NCBI GenBank assembly: GCA_024345305.1
Contig: BRON01000005.1
Location: 434,001-498,000, forward strand
Length of the DNA stretch: 64,000 nt
Direction: 5' to 3'
Source: Mrakia gelida
Taxonomy: Eukaryota > Basidiomycota > Tremellomycetes > Cystofilobasidiales > Mrakiaceae
Positions 1-9,831 of this stretch are shown piece after piece. Numbering within the stretch: position 1 is the first letter of the stretch; every line of letters begins with the position of its first letter. Below the pieces are notes generated by a model. It saw only the letters and a list, made by a program, of their open reading frames with translations. It was not told the DNA's origin and did no database searches. The translations under genes and the position numbers were made by a program.

Positions 1-192
1 CAGAACTCCTCGATGCACCTTGAAGAGTGTTGCTTCGACCTGAAGAAGCACGTTTCCGTCGGCGAAGAAGAAGGTGGTCGAAGGGGAGGGAGGGGGAGGA
101 GGATCGTCCGAGTCGGCTTCGTTCTGAGCTGTTTTGCGCTTTTTGGGGGAGGAGGGGTTGCCGGACGTAGAGGAAGAAGCTCTGGGCGGCAT
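1..192 (-). CDS. BTB/POZ domain protein, paralogue A (5' end only)
   Basis: Only the first 64 codons are inside the window; the gene continues past base 1. Translation from the ATG at 192 opens with MPPRASSS, then a basic KKRKT patch that could be a nuclear localisation signal, a Pro-rich spacer, and the start of a BTB core (DGNVLLQVEATLFKVHRGVL). The same layout occurs in two complete genes at 7585 and 15377, so this is a third copy. BTB domains mediate dimerisation and, in many proteins, Cullin-3 adaptor binding; no second domain is visible here. The role is unknown. The start is supported by its identical placement in all three paralogues. Confidence 0.8.
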   Translation of the reverse strand, partial: MPPRASSSTSGNPSSPKKRKTAQNEADSDDPPPPPSPSTTFFFADGNVLLQVEATLFKVHRGVL

Positions 193-1370
193 ATTGACTT
201 GAATGAGAGTGGTGAAGTCGATGAAGAGAGGGAGGGAAGAGGAGGAAGGAGGTCGTGGGTGTAAGGTCGTGAAAAGCAAAAGGTGCGAGCTCGCTCTTCC
301 CTTCCCTCCAGCGCTCATGAGCTCAAACCGAGTTTGTTCTACATTTCAGACCTCCCATCGACACCTTAGGGCGACAATCAACGGCATCTGCATATCCTCA
401 AGGCCATCGACGCCTTGACCGCCTTCTCCCCTCCCCTTGCCCTCTCTCTCGCCCGACCTCCCTCTTCCTCCTTCGCTCCCTTTCGATCGGACACCACTCT
501 TCCAACCTGAGCTTTATCGCCCTGAAACCTTCACATCATTTGCATTCAAAACTAACGTCAGTGGTGAGCAGTCGAACTCGTCCCTCCGGTCCGTCATTCG
601 TTCTATAGCGTCGATGGTTGAGCTCGATTCCCTTTCCCTCCCTCTCGCAGATCGCCGTCGAATCAAGCGCTGCCTCTCCCTCCTCGCACCCCCTTTGTAG
701 ACGGTCGGCTCGACTGGAACCTCATCCCGGTGAGACTGTTGTGTGAATCGGAGTCCGCAAGTCCCTTGTTTGTTTCAATCGAAGAGGAGTCGAGAGGGCA
801 GAGGAAGAACGGACGAGGAGGGTCGCGACTTTCCCTCCTTCGTTTCTGCCAATTTCGGCTGTAAACTCTCAGCGGGATCTAGCATCTCATATTTAGAGAG
901 CAGATCTACCTCAGCTTTGCAACTCGGGTATGGGGAGACACGGACACGACTCTTCGCTTACCGATCTCGCGCGTCTTGTCTTCGCTTGACTCTGGTCCGT
1001 ATCCTTCCCACTGCCGGTCTCTATCCTTCTAAGACTCTTGGCTTACTATGATGTCCTCGTTCCCTTTCCCTTGCAGTCTGGACATGTCTCTTCTCGAAGA
1101 AGGTGTGGCCGAGACGCGTTCGGGCGCGTCGTCGATTCCAATCTCGACTGACAGCCTCTCTCTCCCTGCCTGCGCGCTCAACTCCGTTTGACTCCGCTTT
1201 TCCCAGTCGAAAAACTCGAAATTGGCAGGGATGAACGAGGGCATTTCGCGCTGACCTCTTTTGACCTCCAACCACATCAATCAAACTCGCGTCCCTCCTC
1301 AAACTTCGAACTTCACGTCGCCTTCGCTTTCAACTCGAACCCAAACCAACTCACACCAACACCAGCAAAA
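193..1370. other. Intergenic region, no supported gene
   Basis: This 1.2 kb lies between the divergent BTB gene and the hypothetical gene at 1371. It is pyrimidine-rich on the plus strand. Short open frames exist, such as around 437-700, but none shows a recognisable motif or splices convincingly. Several CTGAC and CAG strings hint at leader introns of the downstream gene. It probably holds two promoters and untranslated leaders. Confidence 0.5.
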
Positions 1371-2390
1371 ATGCTCACCAAACTCATCAAAACCAACATC
1401 GAGAAAACTTCTTCTCTCAAAAAGCCCAAAGGACTCTTCGCTCGAGCGGCTCACAAAGTCGCGAAGAGAACGAGGTCGCTTCTTTCTTCTAAGGCGAAGG
1501 ACGTCGCAGTGAGTCGTCTTCTGCTTTCTTCTCCTCTACGACTCTCGATAACTGTATACTGATTGTTTCTGGTCTATCTCTCAGACCTCCATCTCTACCA
1601 TCGAGCCTCTTCTCCCCCTCGGTCCAGCCTCGTTCCCTCAATCTCCCATCGACTTCCCTCGTCTCCCCAACACCCGCTCCTCCTCGAACCTCCTCATCAC
1701 CACCACCCATCACCGACCTCAACCCTCTTCTGGTATCCTCATCCCGACCGCCATCCTCCCTTCCTCTCCCATCTCCACCTCCTCTTCCGTCTCCTCCCTC
1801 GCCTCGTCTCCTCTCACTCCCTCGTCGAGCATCGAGCTCGGGGTCGCCTTGCCTCGAGTTGGGACCCGACTCACTCTCGATTCGAAGGGAGATTTGACTG
1901 GGGCTGGTGGTCACAGCTTCGGGAGGTGTCAGGATGCTGGGAAGTACGCTGTTGCGGAGAAGAAGATGAAGTACCGAGGTGAGTCTTCGGTTTGGACGCG
2001 TCGAGTTCCTCGAGTCGTTCTCGCTCTTCGTTCGACTTCGTTGCCTTCGCTTCACTCTTCGACCATTTGCTGACTCTTGTGTCTCTCCCCGTTTCTTGTT
2101 CTTCGTCCTCAGGAGGGAAGCACTTCCCCAACGGTTCCAAGCCCTCTCTCAAATCCATCTCGTCCTCCTCTCGACCCTCGACTCGCTCCTCTTCTCTCAA
2201 GACTCCTCCCTCTCCCACTACCCCCCTTCCTCTTCCCCTTTCCACCTCCCTCTTCTCATCCTTCCAAGTCGGTGATATCATTTCCGTTTCCCGCACTGCC
2301 TTCGCGCACGAACTCGCTCGGGTCGAGAGGGAGGAGGAGGAGAGGACGGACGGGTTGGAGGAGTGGAGGAGGGAGTGCGCGAGGTTCTAG
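1371..2390 (+). CDS. Hypothetical Ser/Pro-rich protein
   Basis: Three exons are predicted: 1371-1508, 1585-1978 and 2113-2390, with GTGAGT donors and CAG acceptors that keep the frame open. The product is about 269 residues. The N-terminal 46 residues are strongly basic (many Lys/Arg). The middle is Ser/Pro/Thr-rich with a possible folded stretch around TRLTLDSKGDLTGAGGHSFG. The C-terminus is a charged helix containing a run of four Glu. The ATG follows an A-rich CAAAA context. I recognise no family, and no signal peptide or membrane segment is visible. Confidence 0.7.
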
Positions 2391-2828
2391 CTTTGTTTCG
2401 TTTCGTTCTCGACTTCTCGGTCTCTTGTATCGGTTCCAGCTTTGTTCTCTAGGGTCTTAGGTCGTCTTTCTCCTGTCTGTTCTCTCGTTCCCCGTCTCGT
2501 TTCTCGTCACGTCGCTTTCGTTTTCGTCTCTCGTTTATGTTGCTTGCTCTCTTCTCTGTTATATCTCTCTCTTTCTCCCTCTCTCGATTTCCTTTATCTT
2601 GTTCCGTGTCTAGCCTCCTTTCCCTGGTCTTGTTCCGTCTCCGTTTCAAACCTACGTTGTCGCGTCTCGTCTCGTCTCGTCTCTCTCGTCCGTTACTTTC
2701 TCTTGTCCTTCTTGTCCTTCCTTGCCTCCCAATATTCACGATGCACGACTGCTTTATCTCTCACTTGCGCTGTTCCGGAAGGAGGTCCAGGGCACCCTAC
2801 GAGTTCATCTACGATCGTTTCGTCTCGT
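2391..2828. other. Convergent intergenic region, pyrimidine-rich
   Basis: About 440 bp separate the stop codons of two convergent genes. The plus strand is a long TCT/CGTCTC-rich pyrimidine tract, typical of 3' untranslated regions here. Open frames across it are compositionally biased and I do not support any. Confidence 0.5.
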
Positions 2829-4616
2829 CTACTGCTTCTTCTTCGACTCCCCGACCCTCCCCTTCGCAACCTTCGCCTTCGATGTTGACTTCGAGGCGGA
2901 AGCGGGAGAGACCTTGGCGTAGATGTCTCTGATACGAGCGACTTGAATCTCTGTGAAAGAAGAAAGACGAGGCGAGAAAGGGTCAGCTGAAGTCGGGAGG
3001 AGAGAGACGCGTCGTCAAGAGAAAGCGAGACGAGGAAGAGGAACGTACGTCGTTTGTAGTGCGAGCCACTGGGAATTGAGGGGAGGAAAAGACGAGATAT
3101 CAGTCCAGCTCGGGCCACGAGGAAAAAGTGGGAAGAAGCGAGGAAGGAACAATGGTGACAGAGGAGCGAGAGAGCGGACTCACGAGACCACCAGTCCGAA
3201 CGCGAGAGTCCAGTACACCCATTTCCGCTAAAAGAGCCCACACCAAACGAGACCTGAAGTCAGTGAACGAGCGACGCGAAGGCTCGGGATGAGAGAGCGG
3301 GGAAATTGAAGGGTCGCGTCGAAACGAAATGAACCGAGACGCGAGTCGAAGTCGAAGACTCACCAGATCTCCACCCTTCACGCCCTGCTTCGACAGTTTG
3401 TTCCAGAACCAAGCAGCCTCCGATACGTGAGCCACGACGAGGATGAGGTACGAGAACTTGACGAAGCGCAGGCCAACAACGGCGCGTATGTCGGAGAAGA
3501 GGGACATGGGGAGGGTTGTGCTAAGGGTGGATGGGAAGGGAGGTGGAAGAGATGAAGAAACGGTCAGATCAAAGGTTGGAGGTTGATGGAGAGAGAGAAG
3601 GAAGAGCCCGCGGACGGGAAGGAGAAGATGAGGAAGGAGAAAAACTCACGAATCGGGCAACGCGAAGGTCAGGAACTGGATCACGAGCAGCGTGATGATC
3701 AGAGCTTGCTCTGGCCAGATTGGAGGGTTGGTGAAAGGCGGGAGAGTTGGCTCATCCTTCTGTCAGAGCCAGGACCGGAGCGAGGACGTGAAGTGGTCAG
3801 TTTGAAGTTGGCAAACGACGAAGGGAGTCGCGAAGCGAGATCGGAGAGATCGAATGAACCATAGCAAGAGCTTTAGCAGCTTCGTCTCTCATCGAGAGCA
3901 TCTTAGGGCGAGCCTCCTTCCATCGTTTCAGAGGAGCATCGAAGTTGACCTGAGAGATGAGAAGCAGACGCGACGAGTCAGCTGGCTGAAGGGGGTTACG
4001 AGACGAGACGCGAAGCTCACCCTCGACTCTGACATGACTCCTTCGTCGGAGGAGAGCAAGCAGTAGATTAAATCAAATCCCTGTGGTTCAAATATCGAAA
4101 GGGACGGGCGAGGTTAGTGTTGCGATTCCGTGAGGACGCGTCGAGGCGGAAAGAAGGCGAGTCGAGAGCCCAAAGGAGCAAAGAACGTACGTGATCGTCC
4201 ATCTCCTTGATCTGAATAAGCTCGGCTTCCTCCTTGACTCCAGCGAAGTGCACGAGGAAGGAGGTGAGGATGTCTCCTTGGTTGTTGAGCCAAAGGAGGA
4301 GGGATTCGAGCTGATCGAAGGGGACGCAAGGGAGGAGATGCATTGGATGAGCTTGAGCTTGGCGAGAGGATGAGGAGTATAGAGGAGGCCATTCCGGAGA
4401 GGCTGAAGGATACGAGACTCACGTTTCCAGTCCTATCCACGGCGAAAGAGAGAAGGCGGCAAGAGAGAGAAGGGAAGAGGTCGAAGGTCAGCCCACGTCC
4501 GAGCTCGCAGCTCGTTCCTCAGCCTCAGGAGGGACTCACGACTCAGTCTTTGCGAACAGAGAAGTCTTGGTAATCTTGGTAGGCGCCTCTGGTGTCGCTA
4601 CGGTTGTAGAGCTCAT
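2829..4616 (-). CDS. DUF2470-DUF4499 (TMEM254-like) membrane protein
   Basis: Ten exons are predicted (4616-4540, 4432-4423, 4402-4191, 4080-4021, 3949-3860, 3759-3650, 3520-3364, 3227-3184, 3068-3049, 2950-2829), giving about 300 residues. The N-terminal half resembles DUF2470, a split-barrel relative of haem-handling HugZ proteins (DQLESLLLWLNNQGD, then FDAPLKRWKEARPKML). A membrane segment follows (ALIITLLVIQFLTFALP), then a DUF4499-like part with the H-x2-EA and W-x2-T-x2-FG pattern (VAHVSEAAWFW, KWVYWTLAFG). The tail is Lys-rich. Families are assigned from remembered patterns. The third exon changes frame at the G run 4320-4323; one extra base there would restore a single frame through all ten exons, so an assembly indel is likely. 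If the shift is real, translation would instead have to start at the ATG at 4343. Confidence 0.62.
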
Positions 4617-5113
4617 GGTTGAGGAGGGAGAGCTGGGAGAGAGAGCGAGGAGGAGGGAGGGAAGGAGCGCCGAGGTCGTTCGATTCGTCGAGGCGGGAGG
4701 AGGCCTAGAGAGAGGCCCAACGAAAGTCTCACGGTCAGCTCGATAGCCGGATTCACTCGAGAAGGTCTGAAGTAGACTCACGCGATGTGTAGAGTTCAGG
4801 AAGAAGGGGCGAAGATGCAGTTCGAGGTCAACAAGGGAAGGAAGGGAGGATCGATTTGACCTTGCTCGCGGAGTCGTCCGATAAGGAAAGCGGTTACTCC
4901 CTTCATCTTGATTCTGGAGAAGATTTTCTAGTGCTTTAGTGAGCTGATAAGACGGCATAGGACTCGGTAACATGGAGACATGCTCGAAAATCTGCTTCAA
5001 AAAGGTTCCGATGCGTGCTCGAGAACCTCCTCCCGAAGTCTGAGCTCTCTTCCTTCCATCAAACGCCCACGCCTCTCCACTCGAGATCTTCCCTCCATCT
5101 CAGTCTCACTAGC
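4617..5113. other. Divergent promoter region
   Basis: About 500 bp lie between the start of the DUF2470 gene and the start chosen for the downstream gene. A near-repeat, ATGCTCGAAAATCTGCTTC and TGCTCGAGAACCTCC, occurs at about 4980-5030. No supported gene is seen, though an upstream exon of the next gene could begin here. Confidence 0.4.
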
Positions 5114-7331
5114 ATGTTCCAGTCGAGAACAAGGACGGAACCTTACTCCGTCCATACAGGAGTCTACGAGTGTGAGTTCTTCGCCCTCTGGAGCTCTTGA
5201 AAGGAAGGGAGAGTCGAGCTCATCTCCTCGCTCCTTCCCCCTCCTCTCTTTCCCTTCCTGTTCCCCAGATCATCTCGATGTCTACATGATGGCGGCTCCT
5301 CAGGTAGCAGTGAATCAAGATAAACAGCCTGTATGGGACAGGAAGTGGGTCGTCGCGTTTTTCGATCTCTCTGCTGCTCCTCCTTCCTCGTCCTGACTGC
5401 CTCCTCCTCCGTCCCCTCGCCCTCGTCCACTTCTTCTTCAGCCAGCAGCCCAACATCTACGCCATCCTCGCTTGCACAGGAGAAGACAAGTCTAGAGGCA
5501 AGAAGGCCAGGATCACCATCAAAGTCGTCGACAAGCAGAACGGGAAGAAGGAACCTGTTGAGCTCGTTCGTTCTTCTGCCTCTCCTCTCTGCTCCCTCCC
5601 TCTCCAGCTACCTCGGCACGCCCTGATCCTCTCTTCCTCCCATCTTTCAGGACATCCTCCGCCTTCACGAGTATCAGCACGAACCCACTACCAAGCCACC
5701 CATCCTCCAAGCTCGTTCCCAGGATCTCTCGTGGCAAGTCAGATGGAGGACAACTCTCAAGCCCAAAGTGGTGAGCTCGCTCGACTCTCTCGTCCTCCTC
5801 CTCCTCGTTCCCTCGCCTGCCTACATGCTTCCTCGCGCTCTCTTTCTCTCCCCTTCGGCAAGGGAGAGGCACATCTCACCTTGTTCTCGTGTGTTTTCAG
5901 ACCGAACCAGATCTCTATCGTCGCGCTCAGATGGTCTTCCTCTCCTCCACCGAACTCGACGACTTCATCTCCAAAATCTCTCCTCTCCTCACCACTCGAC
6001 GACTCGCTGCCACTCCAGCGCCGGTTTCAGCACCTCCTTCGTCCACGAAGTCATCTGCGCCCGCTCCTTCCGCTCCTCCGTCATCATCGTCGTCCACTCT
6101 CTCCTCCTCGACTTCAGCCGCATCCGTCCGTCGCATGCAGACGGCCTTCCAGCCTTCCACCGTTCAGGACGACGCACCCGGATCATCTTCGTCGTCGTCG
6201 TCATCTGGATCTGGATCGTCGGTGTCGAAGTCGAAGGGGAAGTCGAAGAGGAAGGAGCTCGACGTAGTCGACGAGGAGACGGAGGACGAGGAGACTCAGG
6301 CTCCCTCGTCGGAGACGGAGAGGAAGAAGGAGAAGGAGAGCTTCAAGAAGAAGAAGAAGCAGAAGAGAGATGAAGTAGCTCCCTCTCTCTCCGGACGCGT
6401 CGAGGAGCCGCCTCAGCCGCTACCCTCGACGTCTCCGTCGACTTCCACAGCAGCAGGAGGATCGAGACGAAACGAGCGATCTTCTTCCCACAGCACCACC
6501 AGTCCCGAAGGATCGTTCTCTCCTACTCCATCCAGGCAAAGGACCGAGGATCCTCCTCCCATCTCGAACAAGGGCAGCAGCAGCAATCGAGCTCCCAAAC
6601 CATCGTCGTCGTCGAATCGTTCCCCAGGTCGATCCTCCTCGTCGCGTCCTCCACCACCACCTCCTCCCTCTTACCCTCAGCATCACCACCACCACGATCC
6701 TCTTCACTACCGAAGAAGTCCCTCTCCCTCGGCCAACCCCAAATCCTCACCTTTCCGACCTCAACCCGTCGCTTCCACGTCCTCTAAACCTCGATCCAAC
6801 CCAGCACCCTCGAACCTCCTCCTCTCCGATCTCGCAGGCCTCGACTTCGGGAACGGTCCGTCCACAGGAGATCCTCCCAACTCCTCGACGATTCCCAAGA
6901 AGGGCGGCGGTCAGACCAACGGCGCGACGGACTTCTTCTCCCTCATCGACCTCGCGTCTCCTCTCGTCTCGCCGCTCAAGGCTTCCAACGTTCTCCTCGT
7001 TCATCCAGCGCAGACGAAGGAGGTCGCGCTCCCTCCAGCTGTACCTGCTCCTCCTCCCGCTTCAGCTCCGGCTGCGAGCGAGGGTGGGGCTGGGAAGAAG
7101 CGAGCTGTCGAGGAAGGAAGAGGAGGAGGAGGAAGAGAAGTCGCGTCGTCGTCGTCGGAGGACAAGAAGGCGAGGTTGGAGGATCGCGAGAAGGACGGTT
7201 GGGAGATGGATATTGCTGGTTTGGGGAAGGAGGAGTTGAAGGACCTGATGGCCGAGGTGATGAGGGAGGAAGGGTTCTACGAGTTAGTGGAGAGGGTCGA
7301 CGAGATCTCGAGGAAGGTGACGGAGAGTTGA
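5114..7331 (+). CDS. Unknown Ser/Pro-rich protein with folded N-terminus
   Basis: Five exons fit: 5114-5171, 5269-5344, 5442-5565, 5651-5770 and 5901-7331, about 602 residues. The N-terminal 170 residues look folded (TEPYSVHTGVYEYHLDVY, ILACTGEDKSRGKKARI, DLSWQVRWRTTLKPKV). From about residue 190 to 500 the chain is low-complexity Ser/Pro/His with poly-Ser and HHHHHD runs and basic clusters (KKKKKQKR), suggesting a nuclear, disordered scaffold. The last 40 residues form a likely helix (KDLMAEVMREEGFYELVERV). I do not recognise a family. The start is the least certain point, because the open frame extends upstream of 5114. Confidence 0.65.
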
Positions 7332-7584
7332 TCGGCTTGTTTCCGTTTCGCGCATAACTTCCCTCTCATGACCATGATCCCTTTTTTTGGGTACCGGGTT
7401 CTCTCTCCTAGGCCTGAAAGAAGCATGCCATCGCCTCGGAAACCATTTATCGATTCACTAAGAAGAAAGCAAGAAAAAAACGGCAAGGCAGGAGGAACGA
7501 CGAGCTCACCTTTCGCCCTTCCCTTCCCTTCCCTCAAACGGTGACGACCCTCCCCTTCCTTCTCCTTCCTTCTTCCAATCGACT

Positions 7585-8977
7585 ATGCCACCTCGACCAC
7601 GAGCTTCTTCTTCCACCTCCACTTCCGCTTCAGCTTCCAAGAAACGTAAAACCACCTCAGGGGGAGGAGACGAAGCTCCTCCTCCTCCACCCACTCCTTC
7701 GACCTCCTTCTTCTTCGCCGACGGAAACGTCCTCCTCCAAGTTGAGTCGACGCTCTTCAAGGTCCACAAGAGTCTCTTAGAGAAGGCGGAAGTCTTCGCC
7801 GATACCCTTCTCGTTGGACAAGGAGAGGAGGGAGGGGTGCCAACGATCAAGCTCGAGGATAAGGAGGAGGATTGGTTGATCTTCTTGAGGGCACTCTACG
7901 ACGGCCTGTGAGTCTCCTAGGCCTCTCAGCCCCTTTGGGACGATTAAATACTGAACTTACATCCTTTTGGTCACTAGGTCTTTCTCCGACACGCCCCCAA
8001 CCCTCTCGCAAACCCACTCGTTGCTCCTTCTCTCCGACAAGGTGAGCTCGCGCGACTTCTCTCCCCCTCCTCTTCTATCCTTCTCCCTTCGCTTACCCTC
8101 GCGATTATTTGCCTCAGTACAACCACTCTTTCATCTTCAAAAGCGCTCGAGGCTTGTTCCTCGACAGGTGCAGGTACGAGGCCGACCTCAAGGACGATCC
8201 CAGCCCGGAAGACAGCCGCTACCCAGGCGACTACGAGCTGCTGGTCTTCACAGTCGAGGCTTTACGGGCTCTTCTCGCCTTGCAGGAGAAGTTCGGCTTC
8301 GAGCGGTCGTCAGTGCGAGGCGTCTACAATTACCTCGCTCGGCTGTCAACTTCGGATCGGGCAGACTTCCTGGAGGACCGACGGAACGAGGACGTCGCCC
8401 TTCCTCCTTGGTGTCCGAGTTCGGTGTCGGAGCATACTCGTGAGTCTTCCTCTCCTTCGAGGTGGTCTTCGCGAAGCCTCTCCGCCCTCCGACGACTTTC
8501 ATCCTCTGCTTCGAGTCCTTCCTAACTTCGCTCTATCGCTCTTTCGATCGTTCTCTCAGGCTATTCCCTTCTCCTCCGCGTCGAAGCTGTCGCGCTCCTC
8601 TCCGCCAGAGCTTTCAAACGCGGAGATCTTCACACTGCAACGTGTGGCGTCGCTTGTCGGCGTGCGCTGGTCAGGTTCCGGAAGAGTGTCCTCTTCTCAG
8701 CTGCCGCCCAAGAACTCTCCTACGCCTCATCCATCGAGCTGGCTCTACGGACTCTCAAGGACAAGGAGGACGAGGATGCTCCAGAGTTGGACGAGGGTTG
8801 TGCCGCTCTAGTTCTGGACTTCTGGAAAGAGAAGAGGAAGGAGGTGTGTTCGATTCCCTTCCTCTCGACGGCGACGCGACGCGACGCGACGAACTGACTG
8901 AATCCGACTTCTTCTTCTCGAATTCTCTCCCTTTTTATTAGCTCGAGGAGGAGATGAAGAAGGACTTTGGACCCTAG
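7585..8977 (+). CDS. BTB/POZ domain protein, paralogue B
   Basis: Five exons (7585-7907, 7978-8041, 8118-8439, 8560-8843, 8942-8977) give about 342 residues. Residues 1-40 are Ser/Pro-rich with a KKRK patch. The BTB core follows (DGNVLLQVESTLFKVHKSLLEKAEVFADTLLV is the shared block). The middle has YDGL, then LLLLSDK and YNHSFIFKSA, each matching the paralogue at 15377. The C-terminus is helical with a very short last exon ending KKDFGP. Intron positions match paralogue C, so the copies arose by duplication of an intron-containing gene rather than by retroposition. No Kelch, MATH or zinc-finger domain is seen. Cullin-3 adaptor activity is possible but not shown. Confidence 0.82.
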
Positions 8978-9831
8978 GGTGGAATACAATCCTCGCTCGT
9001 CGAGAGCGATGTTGTTCGTCTCTGCTTCGGCCCAGCGATGTTAAACGAAGTTGGTCGAGAAGACGAGAGAGCCGGAACTCGACGCGTCGACCGACGACTC
9101 TCTTTTCCCACCTTCTGCATCGAGTTCGACTCACGTCCTCCACCTACAGATACAAGGACCCGCTCGCCAAGATAATCCTCTCTCCTTCGCATAATCCCAC
9201 GACCTACAGATTTGAAAGAGTCGCGCCCACCAGCGAGACGGCAGGGCTCGACCTCTGTGCGAAAACTCGAGTCGACGAGCGTTGCAGCCTCTCAATATCG
9301 CTCGACCAGCTTGTCTTTCATCGGATCTTGGGATCTGTGACGAGTGTACCCAGCCGGTTCTCAAACCCCCTGTATCGATTGCGTTCGAACGTGAACTCGT
9401 TCGTCGCGTCCCCGTCGACCTCTTCCTCTTCCCTCCCTCCCTCTCCTTCCCCCTTCTCTCTCTCCCCTCTCCCGTCTTTTCAACTGACTATAAACCCATC
9501 AATCAATCAATCAAAGCGTCGTACATAAACAGAAAACCCGAAACAAAGCGTCCCTGCCGCCGGTAGATGGACGAAGGGACGCAAACTTAGGAAACGAACG
9601 AACAAAGAGAGAGAAAAAGCGAAAAACGAAGGGTGAAGAGTGGGGTTGCGAGAGAGAACAGACAAAGAAGAAGAGATCATATGGGTCGTTAAGTAGGAGA
9701 TGGGGGTTAGCTATCGAGTCGAGTCGAGAAAGATAACGAGAACGAAAGAGGGGAAGGGAAGCAAGGGAGACGCGTCGTAAACCGAAGAGAAACAAGGAGA
9801 GGAAAGAACGAGAACTACAACCAGAGCTACT
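8978..9831. other. Convergent intergenic region with an unexplained open frame
   Basis: About 850 bp lie between two convergent genes. One plus-strand frame is open without stops from just after the BTB stop to about 9530, including a stretch beginning YKDPLAKIILSPSHNP at 9151. It has no good start codon, no recognisable motif and a mixed codon pattern, so I do not call it a gene. The right half carries purine-rich sequence typical of the 3' untranslated region of the minus-strand FHA gene. Confidence 0.4.

Noticed and set aside
437..700. 87-residue plus-strand open frame
   Set aside because: Biased Ser/Leu/Pro composition, no homologue recognised, and no splice partner; likely leader or promoter DNA.
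3100..3507. A separate gene starting at 3507
   Set aside because: An in-frame junction (TTC then CACCCTTAG|C) links it to upstream exons, and the first Met is internal to one DUF2470-DUF4499 gene.
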